From: Aquipseudomonas alcaligenes NBRC 14159
GTDB lineage: Bacteria > Pseudomonadota > Gammaproteobacteria > Pseudomonadales > Pseudomonadaceae
DNA length: 64,000 bases
Assembly (NCBI RefSeq): GCF_000467105.1
Contig: NZ_BATI01000007.1
Coordinates: 148,303 to 212,302 of the forward strand
Direction: 5' to 3'
The notes under the pieces are model-generated. The model made no database searches. It worked only from the letters and a program-made list of their open reading frames with translations, and was not told the DNA's origin. Below are positions 28,058-37,288 of this stretch, piece by piece (the stretch's first letter is position 1; each line of letters opens with the position of its first letter). A program made the position numbers and the translations under genes.

Positions 28058-31000
28058 GCATGCACCTCCTGCAGGCGAGCAGCTTTCCTCGCTTCGCGCT
28101 TCTCCACAAAGGCGCGGATCAGCACGTAGAACACCGGGGTCAGCAGCAGGCCGAAGAAGGTCACACCGATCATCCCGCTGAATACCGCCACGCCCATGGC
28201 ATGGCGCATCTCGGCGCCGGCGCCGGACGACAGCACCAGAGGCACCACGCCCATGATGAAGGCGATGGAGGTCATCAGGATCGGGCGCAGACGCAGGCGG
28301 CAGGCTTCCAGCACCGCGGCCATGCGGTCGAGGCCTTCTTCCTGTTTCTCCTTGGCGAACTCGACGATGAGGATGGCGTTCTTGCACGCCAGGCCCACCA
28401 GCACGATCAAGCCGATCTGGGTGAACACGTTGTTGTCGCCGCCGGCCAGGATCACCCCGACGATGGCGGAGAACAGCACGGTCGGCACGATCAGGATCAC
28501 CGCCAGCGGCAGGCTCCAGCTTTCGTACTGGGCGGCCAGCACCAGGAAGGCCAGCAGCACGCAGAGCGGGAAGATGAAGATCGCGGTGTTGCCGGCGAGG
28601 ATCTGCTGGTAGGTCAGCTCGGTCCATTCGTAGGTCATGCCGTTGGGCAGCTCCTCATCGAGCAGCTTGGCAATCGCCGCCTCGGCCTGGCCGGAGCTGT
28701 AGCCGGGCGCTGCCGCACCGTTGATCTCGGCGGTTAGGAAGCCGTTGTAGTGCATCACCCGGTCCGGGCCCGACGCACTGTCGACCTTGACGAAGGTGGA
28801 CAGCGGGATCATCTCGCCACGGTTGTTGCGCACTTTCAGCTGGCCGATCTGCTCCGGCTCCAGGCGGAACTGCTGGTCGGCCTGGACGTTGACCTGGTAG
28901 GTGCGGCCGAAACGGTTGAAGTCGTTGGCATACAGCGAGCCCAGGTACACCTGCATGGTGTCGAAGATGTCGCTGATGGCCACGCCGTGGGTCTTGGCCT
29001 TCTCGCGGTCGATGTTGGCATCGATCTGCGGCACGTTGACCTGGTAGCTGGTGAACACCGACATCGGGTCCAGTTCCGGCAGCGCACGGGCCTTGGCCAG
29101 GATGTTCTGGGTCTGTTTGTACAACTCCTCATAACCCAAGCTGCCGCGATCCTCCACCTGCAGGCGGAAGCCACCGATGGTGCCGAGACCCTGCACGGGC
29201 GGCGGCGGGAAGATGGCGATATAGGCGTCCTGGATACCTGCGAACTGGGCATTCAGCTCGGCGGCGATCGCCCCGGCAGACATGCTCGGGTCCTTGCGCT
29301 CGTCGAACGGCTTGAGCGGGGTGAACACGATGCCGCTGTTCGGACTGTTGGTGAAACCGTTGATCGACAGGCCCGGGAAGGCCACGGTGTTCTCCACGCC
29401 CGGGTGCTTGCTGGCGATTTCCGACATGCGCTTGATCACATCCTCGGTACGGTCGAGGGTGGCGGCGTCGGGCAGCTGGGCGAAGGCCACCAGGTACTGC
29501 TTGTCCTGCTGCGGCACGAAACCGGTCGGGGTGCTGGAGAAACCCAGGTAGCCGAGCACCAGCAGGCCACCATAGACCAGCAGGGCAATCGAGCTGCCGC
29601 GCAGCACGCGCTTGACGGTGCCGACGTAGCCATGGCTGGCGCGGTCGAAGAAGCGGTTGAACGGGTTGAACAGCCAACCGCCGAACAGCTTGTCCAGCAC
29701 CTTGGAGAAGCGGTCCTTCGGCGCGTGGTGATCCTTCAGCAGCACGGCGGCCAGGGCCGGCGACAGGGTCAGCGAGTTGAACGCCGAGATCACCGTGGAG
29801 ATGGCGATGGTCAGGGCGAACTGCTGGTAGAACTGTCCGGTGAGGCCGGAGATGAATGCGGTCGGCACAAATACGGCGCACAGCACGAGTGCAGTGGCGA
29901 CGATCGGGCCGGTCACTTCCTTCATGGCCTGTCGGGTGGCTTCCACCGGCGACTTGCCGAGACCGATGTTCCTCTCGACGTTCTCCACCACCACGATGGC
30001 GTCGTCCACCACGATGCCGATGGCCAGCACCAGGCCGAACAGCGACAGGGCGTTGAGCGAAAAGCCGAACAGGTGCATCACGGCGAAGGTACCGATCAGC
30101 GACACCGGCACGGCGGCCAGCGGGATGATCGAGGCGCGCCAGGTCTGCAGGAACAGCACCACCACCAGCACCACCAGCACGATGGCTTCGAGCAGGGTAT
30201 GCACCACTGCCTCGATGGAACCGCGCACGAAAATGGTCGGGTCGTAGACGATCTCGTAGTCCACGCCCTGCGGGAAGCTCTGCTTCAATTCGGCCATGCG
30301 CGCACGCACCGAGTCGGAGATCTCGATGGCATTCGAGCCGGGGCGCTGGAATACCGGGATGGCCACGGCCGGCTGGTTGTTCAGCAGCGAGCGCAGGGCG
30401 TACTGGCTGGAACCCAGTTCGATCCGGGCGATGTCCTTGAGGCGGGTGATCTCACCGTCGTCGCCGGCGCGGATGATGATGTTCTCGAACTCTTCCTCGC
30501 TGACCAGGCGGCCCTGGGTGTTGATCGACAGCTGGAAGCTGTTGCCGGCGTCCGAGGGCGGCGCGCCGAGGGCGCCGGCGGCGACCTGGCGGTTCTGCTC
30601 GCGGATCGCGGCGACCACGTCTGAGGCGGTGAGGTTGCGCGAGGCCACCTTGTTCGGGTCGAGCCACACGCGCAGAGAGTAGTTGCCCATGCCGAACAGC
30701 TGCACGTCACCCACGCCGTCCAGACGCGCCAGCTCGTCCTTGACGTTGAGCGCGGCGTAGTTGGACAGGTAGAGCATGTCGTAGCGCTGATCCGGCGAGG
30801 TCAGGTGCACCACCATGGTCAGGTCGGGGGAGGCCTTGTCCACGGTCACGCCGAGGCGCTGCACCTCGGTGGGCAGGGTCGGCATGGTGCGGGTCACGCG
30901 GTTCTGCACCTGCACCTGGGCGTTGTCCAGGTCGGTGCCGAGGGCGAAGGTGATGGTCAGGGTCAGCTTGCCGTCGGCAGTGGACTGCGACGACATGTAG

Positions 31001-31233
31001 AGCATGCCTTCCACGCCGGTGATGGCCTGTTCCAGCGGCGAGGCGACGGTCTCGCCGATCACCTTGGGGTTGGCGCCGGGGAAGTTGGCGCGCACCACCA
31101 CGGTGGGTGGCACCACTTCCGGGTATTCGCTGATCGGCAGCTGGAACAGCGAGATCGCACCGGCGATCAGTACCAGCAGGGACAGCACGGCGGCGAAGAT
31201 CGGCCGCTTGATGAAGAACTGGGAGAAGTTCAT
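28054..31233 (-). CDS. mexF: RND multidrug efflux permease MexF
   Basis: The 1059-residue inner-membrane pump starts MNFSQFFIKRPIFA and has the usual RND plan: helix 1, a large periplasmic loop (NFPGANPKVIGETVASPLEQ), helices 2-6 with the proton-relay Asp-Asp in GIVVDDAIVVVENVERN, a second loop and helices 8-12. It exports chloramphenicol, quinolones, trimethoprim and quinolone-signal precursors in Pseudomonas. It lies between mexE (11-base gap) and oprN (four-base overlap) and is controlled by MexT. Confidence 0.95.
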   Translation of the reverse strand: MNFSQFFIKRPIFAAVLSLLVLIAGAISLFQLPISEYPEVVPPTVVVRANFPGANPKVIGETVASPLEQAITGVEGMLYMSSQSTADGKLTLTITFALGTDLDNAQVQVQNRVTRTMPTLPTEVQRLGVTVDKASPDLTMVVHLTSPDQRYDMLYLSNYAALNVKDELARLDGVGDVQLFGMGNYSLRVWLDPNKVASRNLTASDVVAAIREQNRQVAAGALGAPPSDAGNSFQLSINTQGRLVSEEEFENIIIRAGDDGEITRLKDIARIELGSSQYALRSLLNNQPAVAIPVFQRPGSNAIEISDSVRARMAELKQSFPQGVDYEIVYDPTIFVRGSIEAVVHTLLEAIVLVVLVVVLFLQTWRASIIPLAAVPVSLIGTFAVMHLFGFSLNALSLFGLVLAIGIVVDDAIVVVENVERNIGLGKSPVEATRQAMKEVTGPIVATALVLCAVFVPTAFISGLTGQFYQQFALTIAISTVISAFNSLTLSPALAAVLLKDHHAPKDRFSKVLDKLFGGWLFNPFNRFFDRASHGYVGTVKRVLRGSSIALLVYGGLLVLGYLGFSSTPTGFVPQQDKQYLVAFAQLPDAATLDRTEDVIKRMSEIASKHPGVENTVAFPGLSINGFTNSPNSGIVFTPLKPFDERKDPSMSAGAIAAELNAQFAGIQDAYIAIFPPPPVQGLGTIGGFRLQVEDRGSLGYEELYKQTQNILAKARALPELDPMSVFTSYQVNVPQIDANIDREKAKTHGVAISDIFDTMQVYLGSLYANDFNRFGRTYQVNVQADQQFRLEPEQIGQLKVRNNRGEMIPLSTFVKVDSASGPDRVMHYNGFLTAEINGAAAPGYSSGQAEAAIAKLLDEELPNGMTYEWTELTYQQILAGNTAIFIFPLCVLLAFLVLAAQYESWSLPLAVILIVPTVLFSAIVGVILAGGDNNVFTQIGLIVLVGLACKNAILIVEFAKEKQEEGLDRMAAVLEACRLRLRPILMTSIAFIMGVVPLVLSSGAGAEMRHAMGVAVFSGMIGVTFFGLLLTPVFYVLIRAFVEKREARKAARLQEVHA

Positions 31234-31244
31234 GGGGTTCTACC

Positions 31245-32486
31245 TCAGCCGCGCGGCGCGTTGCTGGACTTGGCTTGCTGCTCGGCTACGCGCGGGGCGT
31301 CGCGGCCATCCACGGCCTGGCGCAGGCGCGCCAGCTGGGCGAGGGTGGCTTCGTCGGCCATCGGCACGGCCTGCGGATCGACGGTGGCGCCGGGCATGGC
31401 GCGCTGCAGGCCGTTGACCACGATCTTCTCGCCCTTGGAAAGGCCCTGGCGGACGATGCGCAGGCCTTCCAGCTTCGGGCCGAGCTCGATGGCGCGGTAC
31501 TGCACGGCGTTGTCCTTGTCGAGGACCAGGACGAACTTCTTGCCTAGGTCGGTACCGACCGCTTCGTCCTTGATCAGCGCGGCCGGGTAGGTGCCGCTGC
31601 CGACCAGCTTGAGGCGGGCGTAGAGACCGGGGGTGAAGCGGCCGTCGCGGTTGTCGAACACGGCGCGACCACGGATGGTGCCGGTGCGCGGGTTGACCTG
31701 GTTGTCGAGGAAGTCCAGCTGGCCCTCGTGTGGGTGGCCGGCTTCGCTGGACAGGCCGAGGTACACCGGGCTGGCGCCGCGGGCATCGCTGCCGGCCTGG
31801 CGCGCCAGCTCGATGTACTTGAGGAATACGCGCTCGTCGGCGTCGAAGTAGGCGTAGACCTTGTCGGTGGAAACCACGGTGGTCAGCAGCGACTGGCCGG
31901 CACCGACCAGGTTGCCCTCGGTGATCTCGGCGCGGCTGACGCGGCCATCGATCGGCGAGGTGATGCGGGTGAAGCTGAGGTTGAGCAGCGCGTTGTCCAG
32001 CTCGGCCTGGGTCGCGGCGACGGCGGCCTGGGCCTCGGTGGCAGCACTGGCGCGCGCATCGGCCAGCTCGGCGGAGATGGCGTTGCTCTGGCGCAGGCGC
32101 TCGCCGCGGCGGGCTTCGTTGGCGGCGCGGGTCTGGCTGGCGCGGGCCTGTTGCAGCTGGGCCTGCAGGCGCTTGACTTCGGCCTGGAACGGGCGCGGGT
32201 CAATCTGGAACAGCAGGTCGCCTTTCTTCACCAGGCTGCCTTCGTCGAAGGCCACCTTGTCGATGTAGCCGGAGACGCGTGGGCGCACCTCGACCGACTC
32301 GGGCGCCTCCAGGCGTCCGGTGAACTCGTCCCACTCATTGATCGGCTGTTCGATCACCTCGGCCACGCTGACCTTGGCCGCCGGCATCTGCTGGCTCGCT
32401 TCCTCGCCCTTGCCGCAGGCGCTCAGTACCAGGGCCGTGGTGATGGCCAGGGGCAGGCGCCAGGAGAGATTGAATGACTGTTCCAT
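31245..32486 (-). CDS. mexE: Periplasmic adaptor protein MexE
   Basis: The 413-residue membrane-fusion lipoprotein joins MexF to OprN. The signal peptide ends in lipobox LSAC (Cys at residue 24), followed by the lipoyl-like hairpin start VRPRVSGYIDKVAF, a coiled-coil hairpin (about residues 105-160) and beta-barrel/membrane-proximal domains. It is the first gene of the operon; 158 bases separate it from the mexT stop, which holds the probable MexT-controlled promoter. Confidence 0.94.
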   Translation of the reverse strand: MEQSFNLSWRLPLAITTALVLSACGKGEEASQQMPAAKVSVAEVIEQPINEWDEFTGRLEAPESVEVRPRVSGYIDKVAFDEGSLVKKGDLLFQIDPRPFQAEVKRLQAQLQQARASQTRAANEARRGERLRQSNAISAELADARASAATEAQAAVAATQAELDNALLNLSFTRITSPIDGRVSRAEITEGNLVGAGQSLLTTVVSTDKVYAYFDADERVFLKYIELARQAGSDARGASPVYLGLSSEAGHPHEGQLDFLDNQVNPRTGTIRGRAVFDNRDGRFTPGLYARLKLVGSGTYPAALIKDEAVGTDLGKKFVLVLDKDNAVQYRAIELGPKLEGLRIVRQGLSKGEKIVVNGLQRAMPGATVDPQAVPMADEATLAQLARLRQAVDGRDAPRVAEQQAKSSNAPRG

Positions 32487-32644
32487 GCTTGACTCCGCCA
32501 GTCGGATTTGTGAATGGGCGGAGTCTGCGCGGCGGAGTTTGAAGGCACGAATCGAACCATCCGAAGATGACTATCACGCGGAATGATGATTCATTCATTC
32601 GCGTTGATAATTGACGCAGCGCCCGTGCCAGAGCGCCAGCAGGA

Positions 32645-33562
32645 TCAGTTGAGGCTGTCCGGATCGCCGCAGAACATCTGGATGCGCGAGCGCAGCCAGC
32701 GCTCGGCCGGGTCGTTGTCCTGGGCGCCACGCCAGGCCATGTGCAGCTCGAAGGTGCGCGACGGCAGCGGCAGGTCCTCGGCGCGCAGGCCGCCGGCGGC
32801 GGTGAGCGCGGCGGCCGTGTAGTCCGGTACGGTGGCAACTATGTCGGTGCCGGCCAGCAAGGTGCCGAGACCGTTGAACTGCGGCACGGCCAATACCACC
32901 CGGCGCTTGCGCTCGAGCTTTTCCAGTTCCTCGTCGATGAAACCGGTAAGGTCGCCGGCGAAGGACACCAGGGCATGCGGGCGGGCACAGAAGTCATCCA
33001 GGCTGATTGCCCCAGGCACGCTGTCGGCACGCAGCAGCTTTGGTTTGCTGCGGCGCAGCACCTTGCGCTTGGCATTGGCCGGCAGCTCCTCGGTGTAGCC
33101 GACGCCCACCGAGATCTCCCCGGAAGCCAGCAGCCCCGGCATCAACAGGTAGTTGGCGCGGCGCACCACCAGCACCACGCCGGGCGCCTCGGCGCGCAGG
33201 CGGCGCAGCAACGGCGGCAGCAGGGCAAACTCGACATCGTCGGACAGGCCGATGCGGAACACCTGGTTGCTGGTGGCGGGGTCGAAGTCGGTGGCACGGC
33301 TGACGGCGGTGGAGATGGAGTCCAGCGCCGGGGAGAGCAGGGCGAAGATCTCGTTGGCCCGCGCAGTGGGCTCCATGCTGCGCCCGGTACGCACGAACAG
33401 CGGATCGTCGAACAGGCTGCGCAGGCGGGCGAGGGCGGCGCTGATCGCCGGTTGGCCGAGGAACAGCTTTTCCGCCGCGCGGGTCACGCTGCGTTCGTGC
33501 ATCAGCGTCTCGAACACGATCAGCAGGTTCAGGTCGACACGGCGCAGGTCGTTGCGGTTCAT
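32645..33562 (-). CDS. mexT: LysR-type activator MexT
   Basis: The 305-residue regulator has an N-terminal helix-turn-helix (SVTRAAEKLFLGQPAISAALARLRSLF) and a LysR effector domain. The start MNRNDLRRVDLNLLIVFETL is that of MexT; the longer in-frame start at 33652 is not needed. The reading frame is intact through the helix-turn-helix region, where P. aeruginosa strains often carry inactivating repeats, so it appears active. It is on the same strand as, and upstream of, mexEF-oprN, and divergent from mexS. Confidence 0.93.
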   Translation of the reverse strand: MNRNDLRRVDLNLLIVFETLMHERSVTRAAEKLFLGQPAISAALARLRSLFDDPLFVRTGRSMEPTARANEIFALLSPALDSISTAVSRATDFDPATSNQVFRIGLSDDVEFALLPPLLRRLRAEAPGVVLVVRRANYLLMPGLLASGEISVGVGYTEELPANAKRKVLRRSKPKLLRADSVPGAISLDDFCARPHALVSFAGDLTGFIDEELEKLERKRRVVLAVPQFNGLGTLLAGTDIVATVPDYTAAALTAAGGLRAEDLPLPSRTFELHMAWRGAQDNDPAERWLRSRIQMFCGDPDSLN

Positions 33563-33666
33563 GCTCAGCTTCCATCCGGGAATCCGTGAAAGGTGCGGGC
33601 GCGGCGCGCCGACGTCAAGCCCGGCGCTGAACCGGAAGCGCTGGCGGATCATCGCTATTTATGGTG

Positions 33667-33678
33667 ACTATCGATAGT
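33667..33678. promoter_or_regulatory. Perfect palindrome ACTATCGATAGT between mexT and mexS
   Basis: This 12-base perfect palindrome is in the 185-base divergent region. The ATCGAT core resembles the inner half-sites of LysR/nod-box operators, and MexT is encoded next to it. I could not fit the full published nod-box spacing, so binding by MexT is only an inference. Confidence 0.45.
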
Positions 33679-33747
33679 GGCGGGTAGTCTTGCCGGAAAA
33701 GCCCGTATAGAGTCCGTGGCCATAGAGATATGAAGGCGAGGTGTGTG

Positions 33748-34770
33748 ATGTCCCGCATGATCCGTTTCCACCAGTTCGGCGATGCCAGCGTGCTGCGTCT
33801 GGAGGATGTGCCGACCCCGAAACCGGGGCACGACGAGGTGCTGGTGCGTACCCAGGCGCTCGGTGTGGGCTGGCGCGACGTGCTGTGGCGGCAGAACCTG
33901 GCGCCCGACCAGGCCGCGCAGCTGCCCGCTGGCGTTGGCTTCGAGCTGGCCGGAGTGGTCGAGGCCGTCGGTCCCGGCGTCGAGGATCTCGCTCCCGGCA
34001 TGGCGGTGGCCAGCTTTCCGTCCTTCAGTCCCAACCAGTATCCGGCCTGGGGCGACCTGGTGCTGATGCCGCGCCGTGCCCTGGCCCGCTATCCGGATGT
34101 GCTCAGCCCGGCCGAAGCTGCCGTGCACTACACCCCCTACATGCTTGCGTACTTTGCCCTGGTCGAGCTGGCCGAGGTGCAGCCGGGCCAGCGCGTGCTG
34201 ATCACCGAGGCGGCCCACTGCCTGGCGCCGCAGGCGGTGCAGATGGCCAAAGCACTGGGCGCCGTGGTCATCGCCGCGACCAGCGAGGGTGATACCCGGG
34301 CCTATCTGCGTGAACTGGGCGCCGACAAGGTGATCGACACCGAGGAGCAGGACTTGGTGCTGGAGGTGGAACGTTTCACCGACGGCAAAGGCGTCGAGGT
34401 GGTGCTGGACCAGTGCGCCGGGCCACAGATGAAGCTGCTCGGCGATGTCGCGGCCACCCGCGGCAAGCTGATCCTGTATGGCGTCAACGGCGGCAACGAT
34501 GCGGCGTTCCCGGCCTGCGCGGCGTTCAAGAAGCACCTGCAGTTCTTCCGCCATTGCGTACTGGACTTCACCGGCCAACCCGAACTGGGTCTGGAACGCG
34601 ACGAGGCGGCAGTGCAGCGTGCCCTGCAGCGGATCAACCAGATGACCGCCGACCGCCTGCTCAAGCCGAGCATCGCCAAGTCGTTTGCCTTCGAGGACTT
34701 CATCGCCGCCAACCAGTTCATGGAGACCTGCCCGGCGGGCGGGCGGGTGGTGATGACGCTGGAATCCTGA
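33748..34770 (+). CDS. mexS: MexS, MDR-family oxidoreductase controlling mexEF-oprN
   Basis: The 340-residue protein is a medium-chain dehydrogenase/quinone-oxidoreductase homologue without the catalytic zinc ligands. The NADPH fold is seen around QPGQRVLITEAAHCLAPQAVQMAKALGA. In P. aeruginosa loss of MexS raises MexT activity and MexEF-OprN expression, apparently by changing metabolite or electrophile stress. The ATG at 33748 (MSRMIRFHQFGDAS) is preferred to one six codons upstream. It is divergent from mexT as expected. Confidence 0.93.
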   Translation: MSRMIRFHQFGDASVLRLEDVPTPKPGHDEVLVRTQALGVGWRDVLWRQNLAPDQAAQLPAGVGFELAGVVEAVGPGVEDLAPGMAVASFPSFSPNQYPAWGDLVLMPRRALARYPDVLSPAEAAVHYTPYMLAYFALVELAEVQPGQRVLITEAAHCLAPQAVQMAKALGAVVIAATSEGDTRAYLRELGADKVIDTEEQDLVLEVERFTDGKGVEVVLDQCAGPQMKLLGDVAATRGKLILYGVNGGNDAAFPACAAFKKHLQFFRHCVLDFTGQPELGLERDEAAVQRALQRINQMTADRLLKPSIAKSFAFEDFIAANQFMETCPAGGRVVMTLES

Positions 34771-34788
34771 GTCTGGTACTCCTGGCAG

Positions 34789-34813
34789 AACGCCGCCTGC
34801 GGGCGGCGTTTTC
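34789..34813 (+). terminator. Terminator after mexS
   Basis: AACGCCGCC/GGCGGCGTT forms a nine-base stem with a TGCG loop, followed by TTTTC. It separates mexS from the siderophore island. Confidence 0.85.
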
Positions 34814-34850
34814 ATTTATCGGGAGAACTCCTGCTCAGAATGCTTGAATT

Positions 34851-34869
34851 GATAAGGATTATCATTAAG
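34851..34869. promoter_or_regulatory. Fur box before the island's sigma factor
   Basis: GATAAGGATTATCATTAAG matches the 19-base Fur consensus GATAATGATAATCATTATC at 15 positions by my count. It lies about 30 bases before the sigma-factor ATG, so iron would switch off the whole island by shutting off this gene. Confidence 0.75.
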
Positions 34870-34901
34870 ATGCGCATCACGTCGAAGCCGAGGATCGGGC
34901 T

Positions 34902-35468
34902 ATGGGGATGCTGCAAAGTTGGGACGAGCAGGGCGTCACGTCGCTGCGCTTGGCCGCTCACACCAGGGATCATGGGCTGGAGAGCCTGTACGCCGCTCAC
35001 CGCCGAGTGCTGATCGACGCTGCCCAGGGCGTGCTCGGCTGCCGCGCGCGTGCCGAGGATGTGGTGCACGACGCCTTCCTCAAGCTGTGGGAGAGCGGCG
35101 AGCGCCATGCCATCGAAGACCCGCTGCGCTACCTGTTCCGCATGGTGCGCAACCTGGCCATCGACCGCCTGCGCCGGCAGAACCTGGAAGGCCGCTACAG
35201 TGCCGACGAGGAGCTGCTCGACGAGCTGCCCGCACCGCAGTCCGGCCCCGAGCAGCGCGCCATCGGCCAGCTGGAGTGGCAGCGTCTGCAGCACGCACTG
35301 GGCGAGTTGCCCGAGCGTACCCGTACCGTATTCACCATGAGCCAGCTGGAAGGCTACAGCCAGCGCGAGGTAGCCAGCCATCTCAGCGCCTCGCCAACCC
35401 TGGTGCATTTCCTCCTGCGTGACGCCCTGAGTCACTGCCGCAGCCGCCTCGAACCCGAGGCGGCCTGA
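34902..35468 (+). CDS. ECF sigma factor of the PvdS/FecI iron-starvation type
   Basis: The 188-residue protein has ECF region 2 (GCRARAEDVVHDAFLKLW, then LRYLFRMVRNLAIDRLRRQ) and region 4 (GYSQREVASHLSASPTLVHFLLRDALSHCR), the latter very like PvdS (SPTLVNFMIRDALVHC). It is the first gene of the island, with a Fur box upstream. No anti-sigma (FecR) gene is adjacent and the island's receptor has no N-terminal signalling domain, so control is probably by Fur alone, or by an anti-sigma elsewhere. Two downstream promoters match the PvdS type and are its likely targets. Confidence 0.9.
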   Translation: MGMLQSWDEQGVTSLRLAAHTRDHGLESLYAAHRRVLIDAAQGVLGCRARAEDVVHDAFLKLWESGERHAIEDPLRYLFRMVRNLAIDRLRRQNLEGRYSADEELLDELPAPQSGPEQRAIGQLEWQRLQHALGELPERTRTVFTMSQLEGYSQREVASHLSASPTLVHFLLRDALSHCRSRLEPEAA

Positions 35469-35490
35469 TTTCCGCCGTTCTGGATCTGCC

Positions 35491-37161
35491 ATGAAACTGC
35501 TCAAGCTGCTGTTCCGCGACAACCGCCTGCCGCTCTCCGGCATCGTTCTGCTCAGCCTGTGCAGTGCGATGCTCAGCGTCGGCGTGATCGCCTTCATCAA
35601 CCTCAAGCTGATCCGCATCGACGGCGCGCTGGCGACCACGCTACTGAGCTTCCTCGGCCTGCTGGCGGCGCTGCTGCTGTGTTCCGGAGCAGGGCAGGTG
35701 GCCCTGCACACCCTGGGGCACCGCTTCGTCTACCGCCTGCGCCGCAGCCTGGTGCGGCGCGTGCTGGACACCGATATCGAGCGCCTGGAGCAGATCGGCG
35801 GCGCTCGCATCCTCGCCAGCCTGTCCAGTGACATCCGCAACATCACCATTGCCTTCGTCTACCTGCCGGAGCTGACCTACGGCCTGATCCTCAGCATCGC
35901 CGCCTTCACCTACCTGGCCTGGCTGTCGCCAGCGCTGTTCGCTGTCACCGCTGGCTGGCTTGGCCTGACCCTGCTGGTGGGCTGGTTCTTCGTCGGCAAG
36001 GTCAACCAGCACATCCGCCTGCTGCGCGAGGCCGAGGACCATCTGTATCAGGACTATCAGGCGATCATCGACGGCCGCAAGGAGCTGGCGCTCAACCGCG
36101 ACCGCGCGCGCCTGCTGTATGACGAGGAGTTCGACCGCGACGCCCGCGCCTACCGCGACAACGTCACCCGCGCCGACATCTTCAACGGCCTGGCCGGCAA
36201 CTGGGCCAACGCCATGGTGCTGGGTAGCATCGGCCTGGTGTTCTTCTGCGCCAGCGGCCTGGGCTGGGCCTCCGGCGAGGTGGCCGCGACCTTTGCCCTG
36301 ACCGTGCTGTTCCTGCGCGCGCCCATGGTTGCCACCGTCGCCGCACTGCCCAGCCTGCTGGCCGCGCGCATCTCGCTGGACAAGCTGGAGACCCTCGAGT
36401 TGGCGCCGGAAACCGCCGAAATCGCCGCGGTCGAAAGCCTCGGCGAATGGCAGAGCCTGCAGCTGGCCGGTGTCGAATACCGTTATCCGGGCGAGGGAGA
36501 CGAGGCCGGCTTCGATGTCGGCCCCATCGACCTGGAGCTGCGTCGTGGCGAACTGGTGTTTCTGGTGGGCGGCAACGGCAGCGGCAAGTCGACCCTGGCG
36601 CGCCTGCTCACCGGGCTGCATCGCCCGGCCGCCGGTGAGATAAAGCTGGATGGCCGCGTGCTGCAACCCCATGAGTGGCAGGCGTATCGCCAGCTGTTCG
36701 CCAGCGTCTACACCGACTTCCACCTGTTCGCCCGCCTGCTCGGCCCGGCCGGTGCCGAAGTCGAGGAGTCGCTGGTCGGGCAATGGCTGGAGCGCCTGCG
36801 TCTACGTCACAAGGTGCGCTTCGCCAAGGGGCGACTGGCTGACACGCGCTTCTCCCAAGGCCAGCGCAAGCGTCTGGCGCTGATGCTGGCGATGCTGGAA
36901 GGGCGCGACATCCTCATCCTCGACGAATGGGCCGCCGACCAGGACCCGCTGTTCCGCCGTCTGTTCTACCGCGAGCTGCTGCCGCAGCTGAAGGCCGCCG
37001 GCAAGACCGTCCTGGCCATCACCCATGACGACCACTACTTCGACCAGGCCGACCGTCTGCTGAAGATGGATGGCGGTCGCCTCAGCGAACTCACCGGCGA
37101 AGCCCGCGACCGCGCCACCCAGGACGCGGTGCGCGAGATCGGCGGCTCAATCCCGGCCTGA
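35491..37161 (+). CDS. Cyclic peptide / siderophore ABC exporter (PvdE-like)
   Basis: The 556-residue protein fuses six membrane helices (residues to about 320) to an ABC ATPase with Walker A GGNGSGKST, a divergent signature FSQGQRKR and Walker B ILILDEWAADQDP. This is the PvdE/SyrD-type exporter that moves peptide siderophores or precursors into the periplasm. It is 22 bases after the sigma factor and transcribed with it. Confidence 0.92.
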   Translation: MKLLKLLFRDNRLPLSGIVLLSLCSAMLSVGVIAFINLKLIRIDGALATTLLSFLGLLAALLLCSGAGQVALHTLGHRFVYRLRRSLVRRVLDTDIERLEQIGGARILASLSSDIRNITIAFVYLPELTYGLILSIAAFTYLAWLSPALFAVTAGWLGLTLLVGWFFVGKVNQHIRLLREAEDHLYQDYQAIIDGRKELALNRDRARLLYDEEFDRDARAYRDNVTRADIFNGLAGNWANAMVLGSIGLVFFCASGLGWASGEVAATFALTVLFLRAPMVATVAALPSLLAARISLDKLETLELAPETAEIAAVESLGEWQSLQLAGVEYRYPGEGDEAGFDVGPIDLELRRGELVFLVGGNGSGKSTLARLLTGLHRPAAGEIKLDGRVLQPHEWQAYRQLFASVYTDFHLFARLLGPAGAEVEESLVGQWLERLRLRHKVRFAKGRLADTRFSQGQRKRLALMLAMLEGRDILILDEWAADQDPLFRRLFYRELLPQLKAAGKTVLAITHDDHYFDQADRLLKMDGGRLSELTGEARDRATQDAVREIGGSIPA

Positions 37162-37229
37162 ACGCATGTGTCTCGGCCCTCAGCAATGGGGGTGAGAGCA
37201 CTGTCATGTCCGCGAAATCGAATTAAGTG

Positions 37230-37253
37230 AAAATTATTCGCATCTTTGTGCGT
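37230..37253 (+). promoter_or_regulatory. PvdS-type promoter of the mbtH-thioesterase-NRPS genes
   Basis: AAAAT (37230-37234), 16 bases, then CGT (37251-37253) matches the PvdS pattern TAAAT-N16/17-CGT with one mismatch and exact spacing. The gap before mbtH is the only noncoding DNA between the exporter and the NRPS genes. The same spacing recurs before the receptor gene. Confidence 0.7.
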
Positions 37254-37288
37254 CTTTAAAACGTGCCACTTTGAACGAGGGATACCCC

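Noticed and set aside
32586..32608. A possible nod box (MexT site) upstream of mexE
   Set aside because: On the minus strand ATCA-N5-AAT-N7-TCAT fits only the first block of the published pattern; the later blocks fail. The region surely holds the mexE promoter but the site cannot be pointed to.
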